Below, piece after piece: positions 1 through 7,203 of a DNA stretch of 17,200 bases. Source of the stretch: Oscillospiraceae bacterium (lineage in GTDB: Bacteria; Bacillota; Clostridia; Oscillospirales; Acutalibacteraceae). The translations under genes were made by a program, and so were the position numbers. The DNA is taken from contig JAQXLO010000268.1 of the NCBI GenBank assembly GCA_029012165.1, forward strand, positions 1 to 17,200. The letters run 5' to 3'. How positions within the stretch are numbered: the first letter of the stretch is position 1; every line of letters begins with the position of its first letter. Below the pieces are notes generated by a model. The model searched no databases and had not been told where the DNA came from. It saw nothing but the letters and a program-made list of their open reading frames with translations.

Positions 1-98
1 GTCTGCCAGCTTGCCGAAAATACTTTTTCGACAAGCTGGCAAGCCTTTAGAAAGGCTTGAGCGGAACTGTTAATTCCACAAAAATCCGTGATGAACCA
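1..98 (+). repeat. Dispersed multi-hairpin repeat, copy A (3' part, cut by window edge)
   Basis: This is the right-hand end of a repeat family also found at 6443-6675, 11366-11570 and 16386-16613. The segment from about 40 to 97 matches the ends of the other copies: the caagcctt-type hairpin, then the right terminal arm acaaaaatccgtgatgaacc at 78-97, identical to the right arms of copies B and C. The part before it differs. In place of the GTCGGC and CCAAAGGC hairpins, positions 5-40 form another hairpin (gccagcttg pairing with caagctggc, with an inner cgaaaa/ttttcg stem). The copy is therefore mosaic or has a substituted module, and its left end lies outside the window. Confidence 0.75.
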
Positions 99-105
99 AA
101 CTATT

Positions 106-140
106 AAGGGAACGCCGCTTTTTCTTTGCGGCGTTCCCTT
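106..140 (-). terminator. Hairpin terminator downstream of the GPH symporter gene
   Basis: A perfect 13-bp stem (aagggaacgccgc at 106-118, gcggcgttccctt at 128-140) encloses a T-rich 9-nt loop, 20 bases beyond the symporter stop codon. On the minus strand the stem is followed by a broken T-rich stretch rather than a clean T run, so the terminator call rests mainly on stem strength and position. Confidence 0.65.
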
Positions 141-160
141 GATTGTGTTGTTGGTCTGTG

Positions 161-1693
161 TCAAACCTCGCTGTTTTGGATGTATTCGCCCTTTCGTTCG
201 GCGTCGCCGATGGCGGCCAGTTCGTCTGCGGTGGCGTTGCTGACACGCTCTGCCATGGCTTGTCTGCGCAGGATCAGGTCTGCGTACATGGCATCACGCT
301 TTTTGCCGTACAGGGGATAGAAGAATTTCGGAATGTTGCTGAACATACCCGTGATGACCGGGATGCCGGTACTCATGGCAAAGATCCACCACTTGGTGCG
401 GTCGGACTGGGTACCGACAGTCTTTCCCTGAATATAGCCGATCTTTTTGAATACGATGCTGGTAATCGAGTTGCTGACAACGGACGTCAGTTTGAGCACC
501 AAGTCCTTCGCAACGCCCGTCATCGCTTCGGCTCGGTAGCCGTTTTTCCACTCGCAGTAGTCCATGGCTTCGTTGCGGATCTCGTTGGTGATAACCTTGC
601 CCAGGCCGTACGCCCACATCTGCAAAAATTCTTCCAGCGTCAGCAGCGGCAGCATGACGATCTTTTTCTTGAAGTTGCCGCCGATGGAGCCGATGATAAA
701 AACGATCAGCCACAGGGAATCCACATACAGATCGTTGAACAGCCACAACGCTTTGGTGGAGAATTTGCGCCGCAGGGGCGCTACCAGACTGTAGCTGATG
801 TAGGACACGGGAGAGCCGGGAATACCGACCAGCGTCTGGTATGTGGAGGAACCGAGCACATCGATGAAATAGTTGGAACGGCCTGTGCTGATTTTGAATC
901 GGGCAAGGAATTCCGACAGACAAAGGATCAGAATGGGCTTGTTGTTGAAAATCGCCTTGAGACCCATTTTGATACTGGGCGTCTCGATGGTCTGCATGAC
1001 ACGCTCCCGCGCCACCCGGAAGAAGTTGAACGCCAAAATGCACGAGAGAATTGCCAACGGGATGCCGAATCCGGCAAACAGGTGGTACAGGTTCCAGTGC
1101 AGTTTGTTGTTAATGGTCAAGTCGTACAAAACACCGAACAGCAGCACGGGTCCGTTTTCAAAGAACGCCGAGCATAGGTTCGCCATGGTGATCAACCGTG
1201 TTCGTTCCACCGGGTGCGGCGTGATGGTGGACATGAAGCCCGTTGCCGCTATGGCGGTGAAGGTACCGGCGGTTTCGGTGATCACACTCATGGCAAAGTA
1301 GGTGAGCCACTTGGGGATATACGTTCCGGGCGTGTTGGGAAAAATCATCGGAATAAACCAGAACCACAGTCCGATGATCGTCAGCGGAATCTGCAAAAAG
1401 AGCATATAAGGGCGAAATTTGCCCCAGCGGGTACGGGTCTTTTCGACCAGCACACCGATAAACGTATCGTTGATGACGTCCCATACACCGGCGATCATGT
1501 TCTGAATCGCCAGCAGACCGAAGTCGATCTTGACCACATCGTAAATATAGCGGTCGTTGTACTTCGAGATGTTCAGGCTCTGGGATGCGTCGTACAAAAT
1601 ATACGCCAGCGTCTCCTTGGAGCCTACATACCGCCTGTCCTGATGGACATATTGCAGCGCTTCTTCACGGGATTTGACTTCCACTTCTGCCAT
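161..1693 (-). CDS. GPH-family (glycoside-pentoside-hexuronide:cation) symporter, MFS superfamily
   Basis: A predicted polytopic inner-membrane protein of 510 aa that probably imports a sugar or glycoside with Na+ or H+. Near the N-terminus the family signature is visible: Asp72 and Asp76 in DVINDTFIG, then TRTRWGKFRPY at about 86-96. The second GPH hallmark, DYCEWKNGYRAEA, lies at about 378-390. Many hydrophobic segments lie between about 55 and 455. The charged C-terminal tail (about 463-510) is probably cytoplasmic. The start is the ATG at 1693 because AAAGGATG lies just upstream; a longer frame to 1747 would overlap the promoter -10 element. It is a single gene with its own promoter and a hairpin behind it, next to two deacetylases on the same strand. 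The substrate cannot be read from sequence; sugar, glycoside or uronide are all possible. Confidence 0.85.
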   Translation of the reverse strand: MAEVEVKSREEALQYVHQDRRYVGSKETLAYILYDASQSLNISKYNDRYIYDVVKIDFGLLAIQNMIAGVWDVINDTFIGVLVEKTRTRWGKFRPYMLFLQIPLTIIGLWFWFIPMIFPNTPGTYIPKWLTYFAMSVITETAGTFTAIAATGFMSTITPHPVERTRLITMANLCSAFFENGPVLLFGVLYDLTINNKLHWNLYHLFAGFGIPLAILSCILAFNFFRVARERVMQTIETPSIKMGLKAIFNNKPILILCLSEFLARFKISTGRSNYFIDVLGSSTYQTLVGIPGSPVSYISYSLVAPLRRKFSTKALWLFNDLYVDSLWLIVFIIGSIGGNFKKKIVMLPLLTLEEFLQMWAYGLGKVITNEIRNEAMDYCEWKNGYRAEAMTGVAKDLVLKLTSVVSNSITSIVFKKIGYIQGKTVGTQSDRTKWWIFAMSTGIPVITGMFSNIPKFFYPLYGKKRDAMYADLILRRQAMAERVSNATADELAAIGDAERKGEYIQNSEV

Positions 1694-1737
1694 CCAAGCA
1701 CATCCTTTTTTCACGAAAATCACAGATAGTGTTATAT

Positions 1738-1766
1738 ATTCTACCAAAATAGCAGCGAAAAGTCAA
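1738..1766 (-). promoter_or_regulatory. Sigma-A-type promoter of the GPH symporter
   Basis: Read on the minus strand: TTGACT (1761-1766), 17-bp spacer, TAGAAT (1738-1743). It lies between the deacetylase stop at 1783 and the symporter start at 1693, so the symporter can be transcribed separately from the deacetylase pair. No terminator was seen between them, so read-through is also possible. Confidence 0.75.
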
Positions 1767-1782
1767 TTAAAAATAACAAATA

Positions 1783-2481
1783 TCACAAAGCTGTAATAAT
1801 TTCCCTGTTGGTGCCGTAGAAGATATCCTCCCGACCGCTGATCAGCGCACAAAACGCCTCAAACCACTCCCAGTCGTCGTCCCGGTCGAATTCATACGAA
1901 TGTCCCCAAATATAAAAGATTTTCGGTGTTTCCGGCTCCATGGACAAAAACTGTGCCGCCAGCTCAAGCATCTTGTCCTTTTCTCCGTGGCGGCAGGTCG
2001 GATGGAGACAAAGCAGATCCTGCGGCGGGTCAAAGTTATGGGTGGACGTGGTGGTTCTTGCGTACAGCACGCCCGTATTTTCCCGGATGACCTGTGCCAC
2101 ATGATCGTTCATCGCCCCGGTTCCCATGGGGTACGCCATGCCGTCCACGTTGTACCCGACCAGTGCGGACAGGGCTTTTCTGTCCTGCTCCACCTCACGG
2201 ATGATGTCCGCATCCTCCACCCGGTTCAGCCACGGATGGGTCAGGGTGTGCACGGCGACCTCATGTCCGGCATACACCTTTGCAATCTCCGGGGCACGGA
2301 AACGCACATGGGGAAAGGTCACGCCGTTCCCCTCCCCGGCGCCTGCGCTGCCGAACAGACCGCTGTTGATGTTGAAGGTACCCTTCAGACCGTACTTGTT
2401 CAGAATTTTGATCAGCCGCTTGTCCTGCGTCACGCCGTCGTCATAGCTGAACGTCAGCGCTTTCATTTTTCCTTGAAACAT
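1783..2481 (-). CDS. Polysaccharide deacetylase (NodB/CE4-like), second tandem copy
   Basis: A 232-aa protein resembling the NodB homology domain, which removes acetyl groups from N- or O-acetylated glycans using a divalent metal. Visible motifs are SYDDG at about 12-16 (in place of the common TFDDG), HTLTHP at about 78-83 (metal-binding HxxxH), AYPMG at about 116-120 and IWGHSYEFD at about 191-199 (the late catalytic His region). No signal peptide or membrane segment is visible, so it is probably cytoplasmic, or the substrate is a soluble oligosaccharide. The start is the ATG at 2481, preceded by GGAGTGACAAT and matching the MFQGK start of its neighbour; an in-frame extension to 2838 only overlaps the upstream gene. 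The gap to the upstream paralog is 4 bp. Together they form a two-gene unit from a recent duplication. Confidence 0.85.
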   Translation of the reverse strand: MFQGKMKALTFSYDDGVTQDKRLIKILNKYGLKGTFNINSGLFGSAGAGEGNGVTFPHVRFRAPEIAKVYAGHEVAVHTLTHPWLNRVEDADIIREVEQDRKALSALVGYNVDGMAYPMGTGAMNDHVAQVIRENTGVLYARTTTSTHNFDPPQDLLCLHPTCRHGEKDKMLELAAQFLSMEPETPKIFYIWGHSYEFDRDDDWEWFEAFCALISGREDIFYGTNREIITAL

Positions 2482-2485
2482 ATTG

Positions 2486-3181
2486 TCACTCCAATCCCAG
2501 CACCTGTCGGTTGGTGCCGTAAAAAATATCGTCTCTGCCGCCGAGAAAGGCACAAAAATCTTCAAACCACGCCCAGTCATCCTCGGTGTCCAGCTCGTAG
2601 GCGTGTCCCCAGATGTAGAACAACTGCGGCGTGTCGGCGTCGATTTCCACAAACTGCTTTGCCAGCGCCCACATTTTTTCTTTCTCCATGTGGTACACCG
2701 TGGGATTGAGGACAAACAGATCCTGCGGCAGGTCAAAGCGGTAGGTGGACGTGGTGGTTCTCGCATACTGCACGCCCGTTTTGCGCACCGCCTGCACGAC
2801 AGCATCGTCCATGCAGCCCGTCCCGCCCGGATAGGCAAAACCCGTCACGGGATAGCCGACCAGCGCAGACAAAAGCTGACGGTCGCTCTCCACCTGACGG
2901 TACACCTCCTGCGGGGTACAGTTTTTCAGGTTCGGGTGATCCAGCGAATGCGCCGCCACCTCATGCCCTGCATACACCTGTGCCGCTTCGTCGCCCCGCA
3001 TACGGACGTGCGCCACGGTTTTGTCGTGCAGCCGCAGTGCACCGGGTCTGCCGAACAGACCGCCGTTGATGTTAAACGTGCATTTGAGACCGTACCGATT
3101 CAAAATTTTGACGAGCCGTCTGTCCTGCGTAATCCCGTCATCATAGCTGAACGTGACCGCTTTCCTTTTACCTTGGAACAT
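2486..3181 (-). CDS. Polysaccharide deacetylase (NodB/CE4-like), first tandem copy
   Basis: A 231-aa paralog of the downstream gene, alignable from the first residue (MFQGK) to the C-terminal FYGTNR. It carries SYDDG at about 12-16, HSLDHP at about 78-83, AYPGG at about 116-120 and WGHAYELD at about 191-198, so the metal-binding and catalytic positions are kept in both copies. No signal sequence is visible. The start at 3181 has the ribosome site GGAAGGGGCTGAGAAA; an in-frame ATG at 3226 lies inside the promoter and is unlikely. The pair shares one promoter facing away from the isoleucyl-tRNA synthetase gene. Most differences from its sister fall at about 45-66 and 85-95, the loops beside the active site, which suggests related but different substrates. 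The deacetylase fold is well supported; the actual substrate is unknown. Confidence 0.85.
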   Translation of the reverse strand: MFQGKRKAVTFSYDDGITQDRRLVKILNRYGLKCTFNINGGLFGRPGALRLHDKTVAHVRMRGDEAAQVYAGHEVAAHSLDHPNLKNCTPQEVYRQVESDRQLLSALVGYPVTGFAYPGGTGCMDDAVVQAVRKTGVQYARTTTSTYRFDLPQDLFVLNPTVYHMEKEKMWALAKQFVEIDADTPQLFYIWGHAYELDTEDDWAWFEDFCAFLGGRDDIFYGTNRQVLGLE

Positions 3182-3204
3182 TTTCTCAGCCCCTTCCGCT
3201 TTCG

Positions 3205-3233
3205 AGTGTAGCACAACCGAAAGCACAAGTCAA
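3205..3233 (-). promoter_or_regulatory. Sigma-A-type promoter of the deacetylase pair
   Basis: On the minus strand: TTGACT (3228-3233), 17-bp spacer, TACACT (3205-3210), 23 bp before the start codon of the first deacetylase. Its -35 box lies only 15 bp from the -35 box of the divergent synthetase promoter, so the two could influence each other. Confidence 0.75.
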
Positions 3234-3248
3234 CGGCAGAAAAATTGC

Positions 3249-3277
3249 TTGACAAACTACATAATTATATGTATACT
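3249..3277 (+). promoter_or_regulatory. Near-consensus sigma-A promoter of the isoleucyl-tRNA synthetase
   Basis: TTGACA (3249-3254), 17-bp spacer, TATACT (3272-3277). The implied leader is only about 30 nt and ends in the strong ribosome site cggagg at 3303-3308. That is too short for a T-box, which often controls ileS in Firmicutes. The gene therefore looks strongly and perhaps constitutively expressed. Confidence 0.85.
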
Positions 3278-3315
3278 TATGCAGATAATGCAAAAGTGTT
3301 TTCGGAGGTTATAAA

Positions 3316-6300
3316 ATGGCAGATCAAGAAAGAAATGTCTTTATCGAGACAGAACACGAAATGCTCAAATTTTGGGAGGACAACGACTGCTTCGGCAAGC
3401 TGCGTGAAAAGAATGCAGGGCACGAGCGGTTCCGTTTCCTCGACGGTCCCATCACCGCCAACAATCCCATGGGCATCCACCACGCTTGGGGACGCAGTTT
3501 GAAGGATATCTTTATCCGCTACAAGGCCATGCAGGGCTTCGACTGCCGCTACCAGAACGGCTTCGACTCCCAGGGTCTTTGGGTCGAGGTTGAGGTGGAA
3601 AAAGAGCTGGGCTTTGAAACCAAAAAGGACATCGAAGCCTACGGCATGGACAAGTTTACCCGCAAGTGCGTGGACAGAGTGAAGAAGTTCTCCGGCATCA
3701 TCACCGAGCAGTCCAAGCGGCTGGGGCAGTGGATGGACTGGGACAACTCCTACTACACCAACACCGACCTGAATATTCAGGGAATCTGGCATTTCCTGAA
3801 AACCTGCAACGACAACGGCTGGCTGCGCAAGGAATACAAGCCCATGCCTTGGTGCCCCCGCTGCGGCACTTCCCTTTCCGAGCATGAAATGACCGGTTCG
3901 TACAAGCTGATGACCCACAACTCCGTGTTTTTCAAGCTGCCGATCGTGGAAACCGGCAAAAAGATCCTCGTCTGGACCACCACGCCGTGGACCCTCTCGT
4001 CCAACGTGGCTCTCGCCGTCAACCCCGAGATCGACTATGTGGAGGTCAAGATCGCCAGCGATGAGGCAACGCTCATCTGCGCCAAAAACGCCATTAAGTA
4101 TCTCGGCGACGACAAGCAGGAAGTCCTGCGGATGTTCAAGGGTGCGGAGCTTGTCGGTCTGCACTTCGAGACCTGCTTCCCGGAACTTCCGGCGCAGCAG
4201 GGCATCGACCACCGCATCGTTGCGTGGGAGGATGTGGACGCCGAGGAAGGCACGGGCGTTGTGCACATTGCCCCCGGCTGCGGCGCCGAGGACTTTGAAC
4301 TGGGTGTGCGTGAGGGCTTGGCGCAGGTCATGCCCGTGGACGACTCCGGCATTTTCCTGCCCGGCTTCGGTTTCATGACCGGCAAGGACAGCCACGACAT
4401 CGCCCCCGAGGTTTTTGAAGAACTCAAAAAGAGAAACAAGCTGTATAAGGTCGAGCCCCACGAGCACAGCTACCCCGTTTGCTGGCGCTGCAAGCATGAG
4501 GTCATTTTCCGTCTCGTTCCCGCATGGTTCATCGCCACCGAGGAACTCAAGCCCCGTCTCATCCGTGCGGCTGAAAGCGTGCAGTGGGAGCCGGAATCCA
4601 ACGGCAAGCGCATGGTGGACTGGCTGAATAACATGGGCGACTGGAACATCTCCCGCAAGCGCTACTACGGTCTGCCCCTGCCCTTCTATGTGTGCGAGTG
4701 CGGTGAAGTGACCGTCATCGGCTCGAAAGCGGAACTGCGTGAAAAGGCGGTCGATCCCGCAAAGGTGGATGCACTGCCCGAACTGCACCGTCCGTGGATG
4801 GACGAGATCGAGATCAAGTGTCCCCACTGCGGCAAGCCCGTACACCGCATCTCCGAGACCGGCGACGTGTGGCTTGACGCCGGCATCGTGCCCTTCACCA
4901 CCTTCGGCTACTTCACCGATAAGGAAGAATGGAAAAAGAACTTCCCCGCCGAGTGGGTCACCGAAATGCGTGAGCAGGTACGTCTGTGGTTCTACTCCAT
5001 GCTGTTCATGAGCGTCGTCTTGGAGGACTGCGCTCCGTATAAACGTGTTCTCTCCTACAACTCCGTCGTGGCGGAGGACGGCTCCAAATTCTCCAAAACC
5101 GGCTTCATGATCCGCTTCGACGAAGCCGCCGAAAAGATCGGCGCCGACACCGTGCGTTACCTCTACGCCGGCGCACCCTACGCCAACGATGTGCGCTTCG
5201 GCTACAACCTCGGCGACGAGGCACGCAGAAAGCTGCTGGGCTTCTACAACATCTACACCTTCTTCGACACCTACGCCTCCATCGACAAGCCCGTGTTTGA
5301 CGGCTATACGCCCGACAAGGCGGCGTTCACGCCTGTGGATCGCTGGCTGATGCTGCGCACCGATGCTTTCATCCGCAAGGCCACCGAGGCGTATGAAAAC
5401 TACAAAACCTATGCACTGATCAAGGAATTTGAAGTGTTCGTGGACGACATCTCCAACTGGTACATCCGCACCAACCGCCGCCGCTTCTGGAAGGCGGAGG
5501 ATGCCGACGACAAGATGATCGCCTACTACACCCTGTTCTATGCGCTGAACACCTGTGTGCGTGTCATGGCGCCCATCATCCCGTTCATGACCGAGGGTAT
5601 CTGGCAGAAGCTGACCCGCAAGGTCATGCCCTCCTCCCCGATTTCCGTCCATCTGACCGACTTCCCGAAGCCCATGGAACTGTTCGAGGACGACGGCATT
5701 TTGGCACAGACCGCCACCGCCCGTGACATCATCGCCACCGCCATGCGTCTGCGCAATGAGCAGCAGCTCAAGGTTCGTCAGCCCCTCGCCAAGCTGTTTG
5801 TCTGCACCGAGGATGCCGAGGCGATCCGCACCTTTGAGCGCAGCATTCTGGATGAGCTGAACATTAAGGAAATCGAATACATCACCGACTTCTCCGTTTT
5901 GGAAGAAAGCACCCTCGGCGTCAACTTCAAGGCCGCCGGCGCCGTTCTCAAAAAGGAAGTCAACAACTTCAAAGCTGCCCTTGAAAACGCTTCCGCAGAG
6001 GCAATGCAGGCCATGGTCGCCGCCTACAACGAAGGCAAAGAAGTGACCGTTCCCGGCTTCGACGGCACCTATGCCACCGACCTGTTCGTCAAGAACAGCA
6101 AGACCAAGAGCGGCATCGTTTCCGCAAAATGCACGGACGGTCTGGACATTGCGCTGGATGTGGTGCTTACCGATGCCCTGCGCAAGGAGGGCGCTGTGCG
6201 TGATGTCATCCGTCAGTGCCAGCTGCTGCGCAAGGAGGCCGGCTACAGCGTGGAACAGCGCATTACTGCCGCTGTCGCCACCGAGGATGCCTTCCTTCTG

Positions 6301-6441
6301 GAGGCACTGACCGAAAAGCAGGCACATATCGCCGCAGAGCTTTTGGCAGACAGCGTTGTCATCAACGGTGCGTTCACTGCCGACCTGTCCAAAGAATTTG
6401 ACGTTGCCGGTGCAAAGGTCACCGCATCCGTGCGCAAATAA
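3316..6441 (+). CDS. ileS: Isoleucyl-tRNA synthetase, IleRS2-type, with altered GIHH signature
   Basis: A cytoplasmic class I synthetase of 1041 aa, the usual length of the eukaryote-like IleRS2 group; it charges tRNA-Ile with isoleucine. Domains: the Rossmann start FLDGPITANNPMGIHHAWGR (41-60), in which GIHH (53-56) stands where HxGH is expected; a CPRCG metal knuckle (180-184); the editing domain with WTTTPWTLSSN (220-230) and GTGVVHIAPGCGAEDFELG (312-330); DWNISRKRYYG (442-452); CxC and CPHC knuckles (460-505); DVWLDAG (517-523); the KMSKS loop as KFSKT (591-595); the anticodon-binding region with SNWYIRTNRRRFW, characteristic of IleRS2. The usual WDCHGLP region reads FDSQGLW (83-89). The ATG at 3316 follows GGAGG. 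From family knowledge, the swapped GxHH signature is a described IleRS2 variant tied to mupirocin hyper-resistance. The substrate call is by family resemblance. Confidence 0.88.
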   Translation: MADQERNVFIETEHEMLKFWEDNDCFGKLREKNAGHERFRFLDGPITANNPMGIHHAWGRSLKDIFIRYKAMQGFDCRYQNGFDSQGLWVEVEVEKELGFETKKDIEAYGMDKFTRKCVDRVKKFSGIITEQSKRLGQWMDWDNSYYTNTDLNIQGIWHFLKTCNDNGWLRKEYKPMPWCPRCGTSLSEHEMTGSYKLMTHNSVFFKLPIVETGKKILVWTTTPWTLSSNVALAVNPEIDYVEVKIASDEATLICAKNAIKYLGDDKQEVLRMFKGAELVGLHFETCFPELPAQQGIDHRIVAWEDVDAEEGTGVVHIAPGCGAEDFELGVREGLAQVMPVDDSGIFLPGFGFMTGKDSHDIAPEVFEELKKRNKLYKVEPHEHSYPVCWRCKHEVIFRLVPAWFIATEELKPRLIRAAESVQWEPESNGKRMVDWLNNMGDWNISRKRYYGLPLPFYVCECGEVTVIGSKAELREKAVDPAKVDALPELHRPWMDEIEIKCPHCGKPVHRISETGDVWLDAGIVPFTTFGYFTDKEEWKKNFPAEWVTEMREQVRLWFYSMLFMSVVLEDCAPYKRVLSYNSVVAEDGSKFSKTGFMIRFDEAAEKIGADTVRYLYAGAPYANDVRFGYNLGDEARRKLLGFYNIYTFFDTYASIDKPVFDGYTPDKAAFTPVDRWLMLRTDAFIRKATEAYENYKTYALIKEFEVFVDDISNWYIRTNRRRFWKAEDADDKMIAYYTLFYALNTCVRVMAPIIPFMTEGIWQKLTRKVMPSSPISVHLTDFPKPMELFEDDGILAQTATARDIIATAMRLRNEQQLKVRQPLAKLFVCTEDAEAIRTFERSILDELNIKEIEYITDFSVLEESTLGVNFKAAGAVLKKEVNNFKAALENASAEAMQAMVAAYNEGKEVTVPGFDGTYATDLFVKNSKTKSGIVSAKCTDGLDIALDVVLTDALRKEGAVRDVIRQCQLLRKEAGYSVEQRITAAVATEDAFLLEALTEKQAHIAAELLADSVVINGAFTADLSKEFDVAGAKVTASVRK

Positions 6442-6442
6442 A

Positions 6443-6675
6443 ACCACTCTTTACGGAAAATTGTGGGATTTGTGCTTCGCACCGGGGAACCCCCGGCGAG
6501 GGTTCCCCACGCCAAAACAGTCCACCGGACTGTTTTGGCTCCCCTCCTGCGCTTTTGGTGTTGTTAGGATTTCGCCGACTGCGGTCGGCGACCAAAGGCG
6601 CCGCCTTTGGAATCCGCAAGCCTTTGAAAAGGCTTGACCGAAACCTTTAATCCCACAAAAATCCGTGATGAACCA
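6443..6675 (+). repeat. Dispersed multi-hairpin repeat, copy B (MITE-like)
   Basis: This fills the space behind the synthetase, starting about 2 bases after its stop. It has five hairpins in a row: ggggaaccc/gggttcccc (6484-6508); a 13-bp stem gccaaaacagtcc/ggactgttttggc with 3-nt loop (6511-6539); cgccgac/gtcggcg (6573-6590); ccaaaggc/gcctttgg (6592-6610); caagcctt/aaggcttg (6617-6636). Its ends are imperfect inverted repeats: ttgtgggatt near the left and aatcccacaa near the right, with right arm acaaaaatccgtgatgaacc at 6655-6674. No transposase lies inside. Short frames inside it are not convincing genes. Confidence 0.85.
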
Positions 6676-6694
6676 ATAAAGTACAGCACGACAA

Positions 6695-6735
6695 AACCGG
6701 CAGACGAAACAGCATTTTCGTCTGCCGGTTCTTTT
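6695..6735. terminator. Strong bidirectional terminator between synthetase and mazF
   Basis: A perfect 15-bp stem (6695-6709 with 6716-6730) with a 6-nt loop. On the plus strand it is followed by cttttt; on the minus strand by tttt. It lies directly behind the mazF stop codon and downstream of repeat copy B, so it can end transcripts from both convergent genes. Confidence 0.92.
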
Positions 6736-7106
6736 TACCCTGCGGCTACGGTGCTTTCTGCGGCGCCGATGCCGAGACTGACGGACAGTGCCCTGTCCAC
6801 ACGGGTCATGTCCGCATCGGGCAGGTTGCCCATTTTTTCTTTCAGGCGCTGTTTATCCAGCGTCCGAACCTGCTCGAGCAAAATAATGGAATCCTTGGCA
6901 AGACCGCTTCCGTCGGCATTGACACGGATATGGGTGGGCAAATTGGTTTTGAACCGCTGACTGGTGATGGCCGCAGCGATCACGGTGGGACTGAATTTGT
7001 TGCCGATGTCGTTCTGCACGATCAGCACGGGACGAATCCCGCCCTGTTCGGAGCCGACGACCGGACTTAAATCTGCGTAAAATATATCACCACGTCTGAC
7101 TGTCAT
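6735..7106 (-). CDS. mazF: MazF/PemK-family endoribonuclease toxin (EndoA-like)
   Basis: A 123-aa cytoplasmic RNase that cuts mRNA at short specific sequences to slow growth. The start RRGDIFYADLSPVVGSEQGG and GGIRPVLIVQND (22-33) are family signatures. Arg25 and Thr48 (in AAITSQ) fall at the same numbers as the catalytic residues of Bacillus EndoA, so the enzyme looks intact. The ATG at 7106 is chosen because GGAGAGTG precedes it; a longer frame to 7178 has no ribosome site. It is the last gene of a minus-strand group with an NAD(P)HX repair enzyme and a lipoprotein, 148 bp after the latter. In Bacillus the antitoxin gene (ndoAI/mazE) sits directly upstream, but no such frame is present here. 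A strong terminator follows. The family call is firm; regulation without a visible antitoxin is open. Confidence 0.92.
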   Translation of the reverse strand: MTVRRGDIFYADLSPVVGSEQGGIRPVLIVQNDIGNKFSPTVIAAAITSQRFKTNLPTHIRVNADGSGLAKDSIILLEQVRTLDKQRLKEKMGNLPDADMTRVDRALSVSLGIGAAESTVAAG

Positions 7107-7203
7107 TGTAGGATCACTCTCCGCTGTTTTGAATTGCAACCATAGCTTTGCCGGATTTGGTGCAAAATAAACATTCAATTAGAAAACGGGGAGCTTTTTT
7201 CCT

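Noticed and set aside
143..1177. A 344-codon plus-strand frame opposite the symporter gene
   Set aside because: The minus strand encodes a clear GPH symporter with promoter and ribosome site; the opposite frame has no recognisable motif.
3277..6447. A 1056-codon open frame on the minus strand opposite the synthetase gene
   Set aside because: It is an antisense shadow created by GC-rich third positions of ileS; the translation is low-complexity Gly/Val/His/Asp with no family motif, and it has no ribosome site.
6356..6637. Short frames in the repeats (6356-6637, 11365-11562, 16399-16587) that translate to similar peptides with CxAPGNP
   Set aside because: The similarity comes from the repeat DNA itself. 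The frames lack ribosome sites, start in different places and are interrupted in copy C. They are likely sources of spurious hypothetical proteins.
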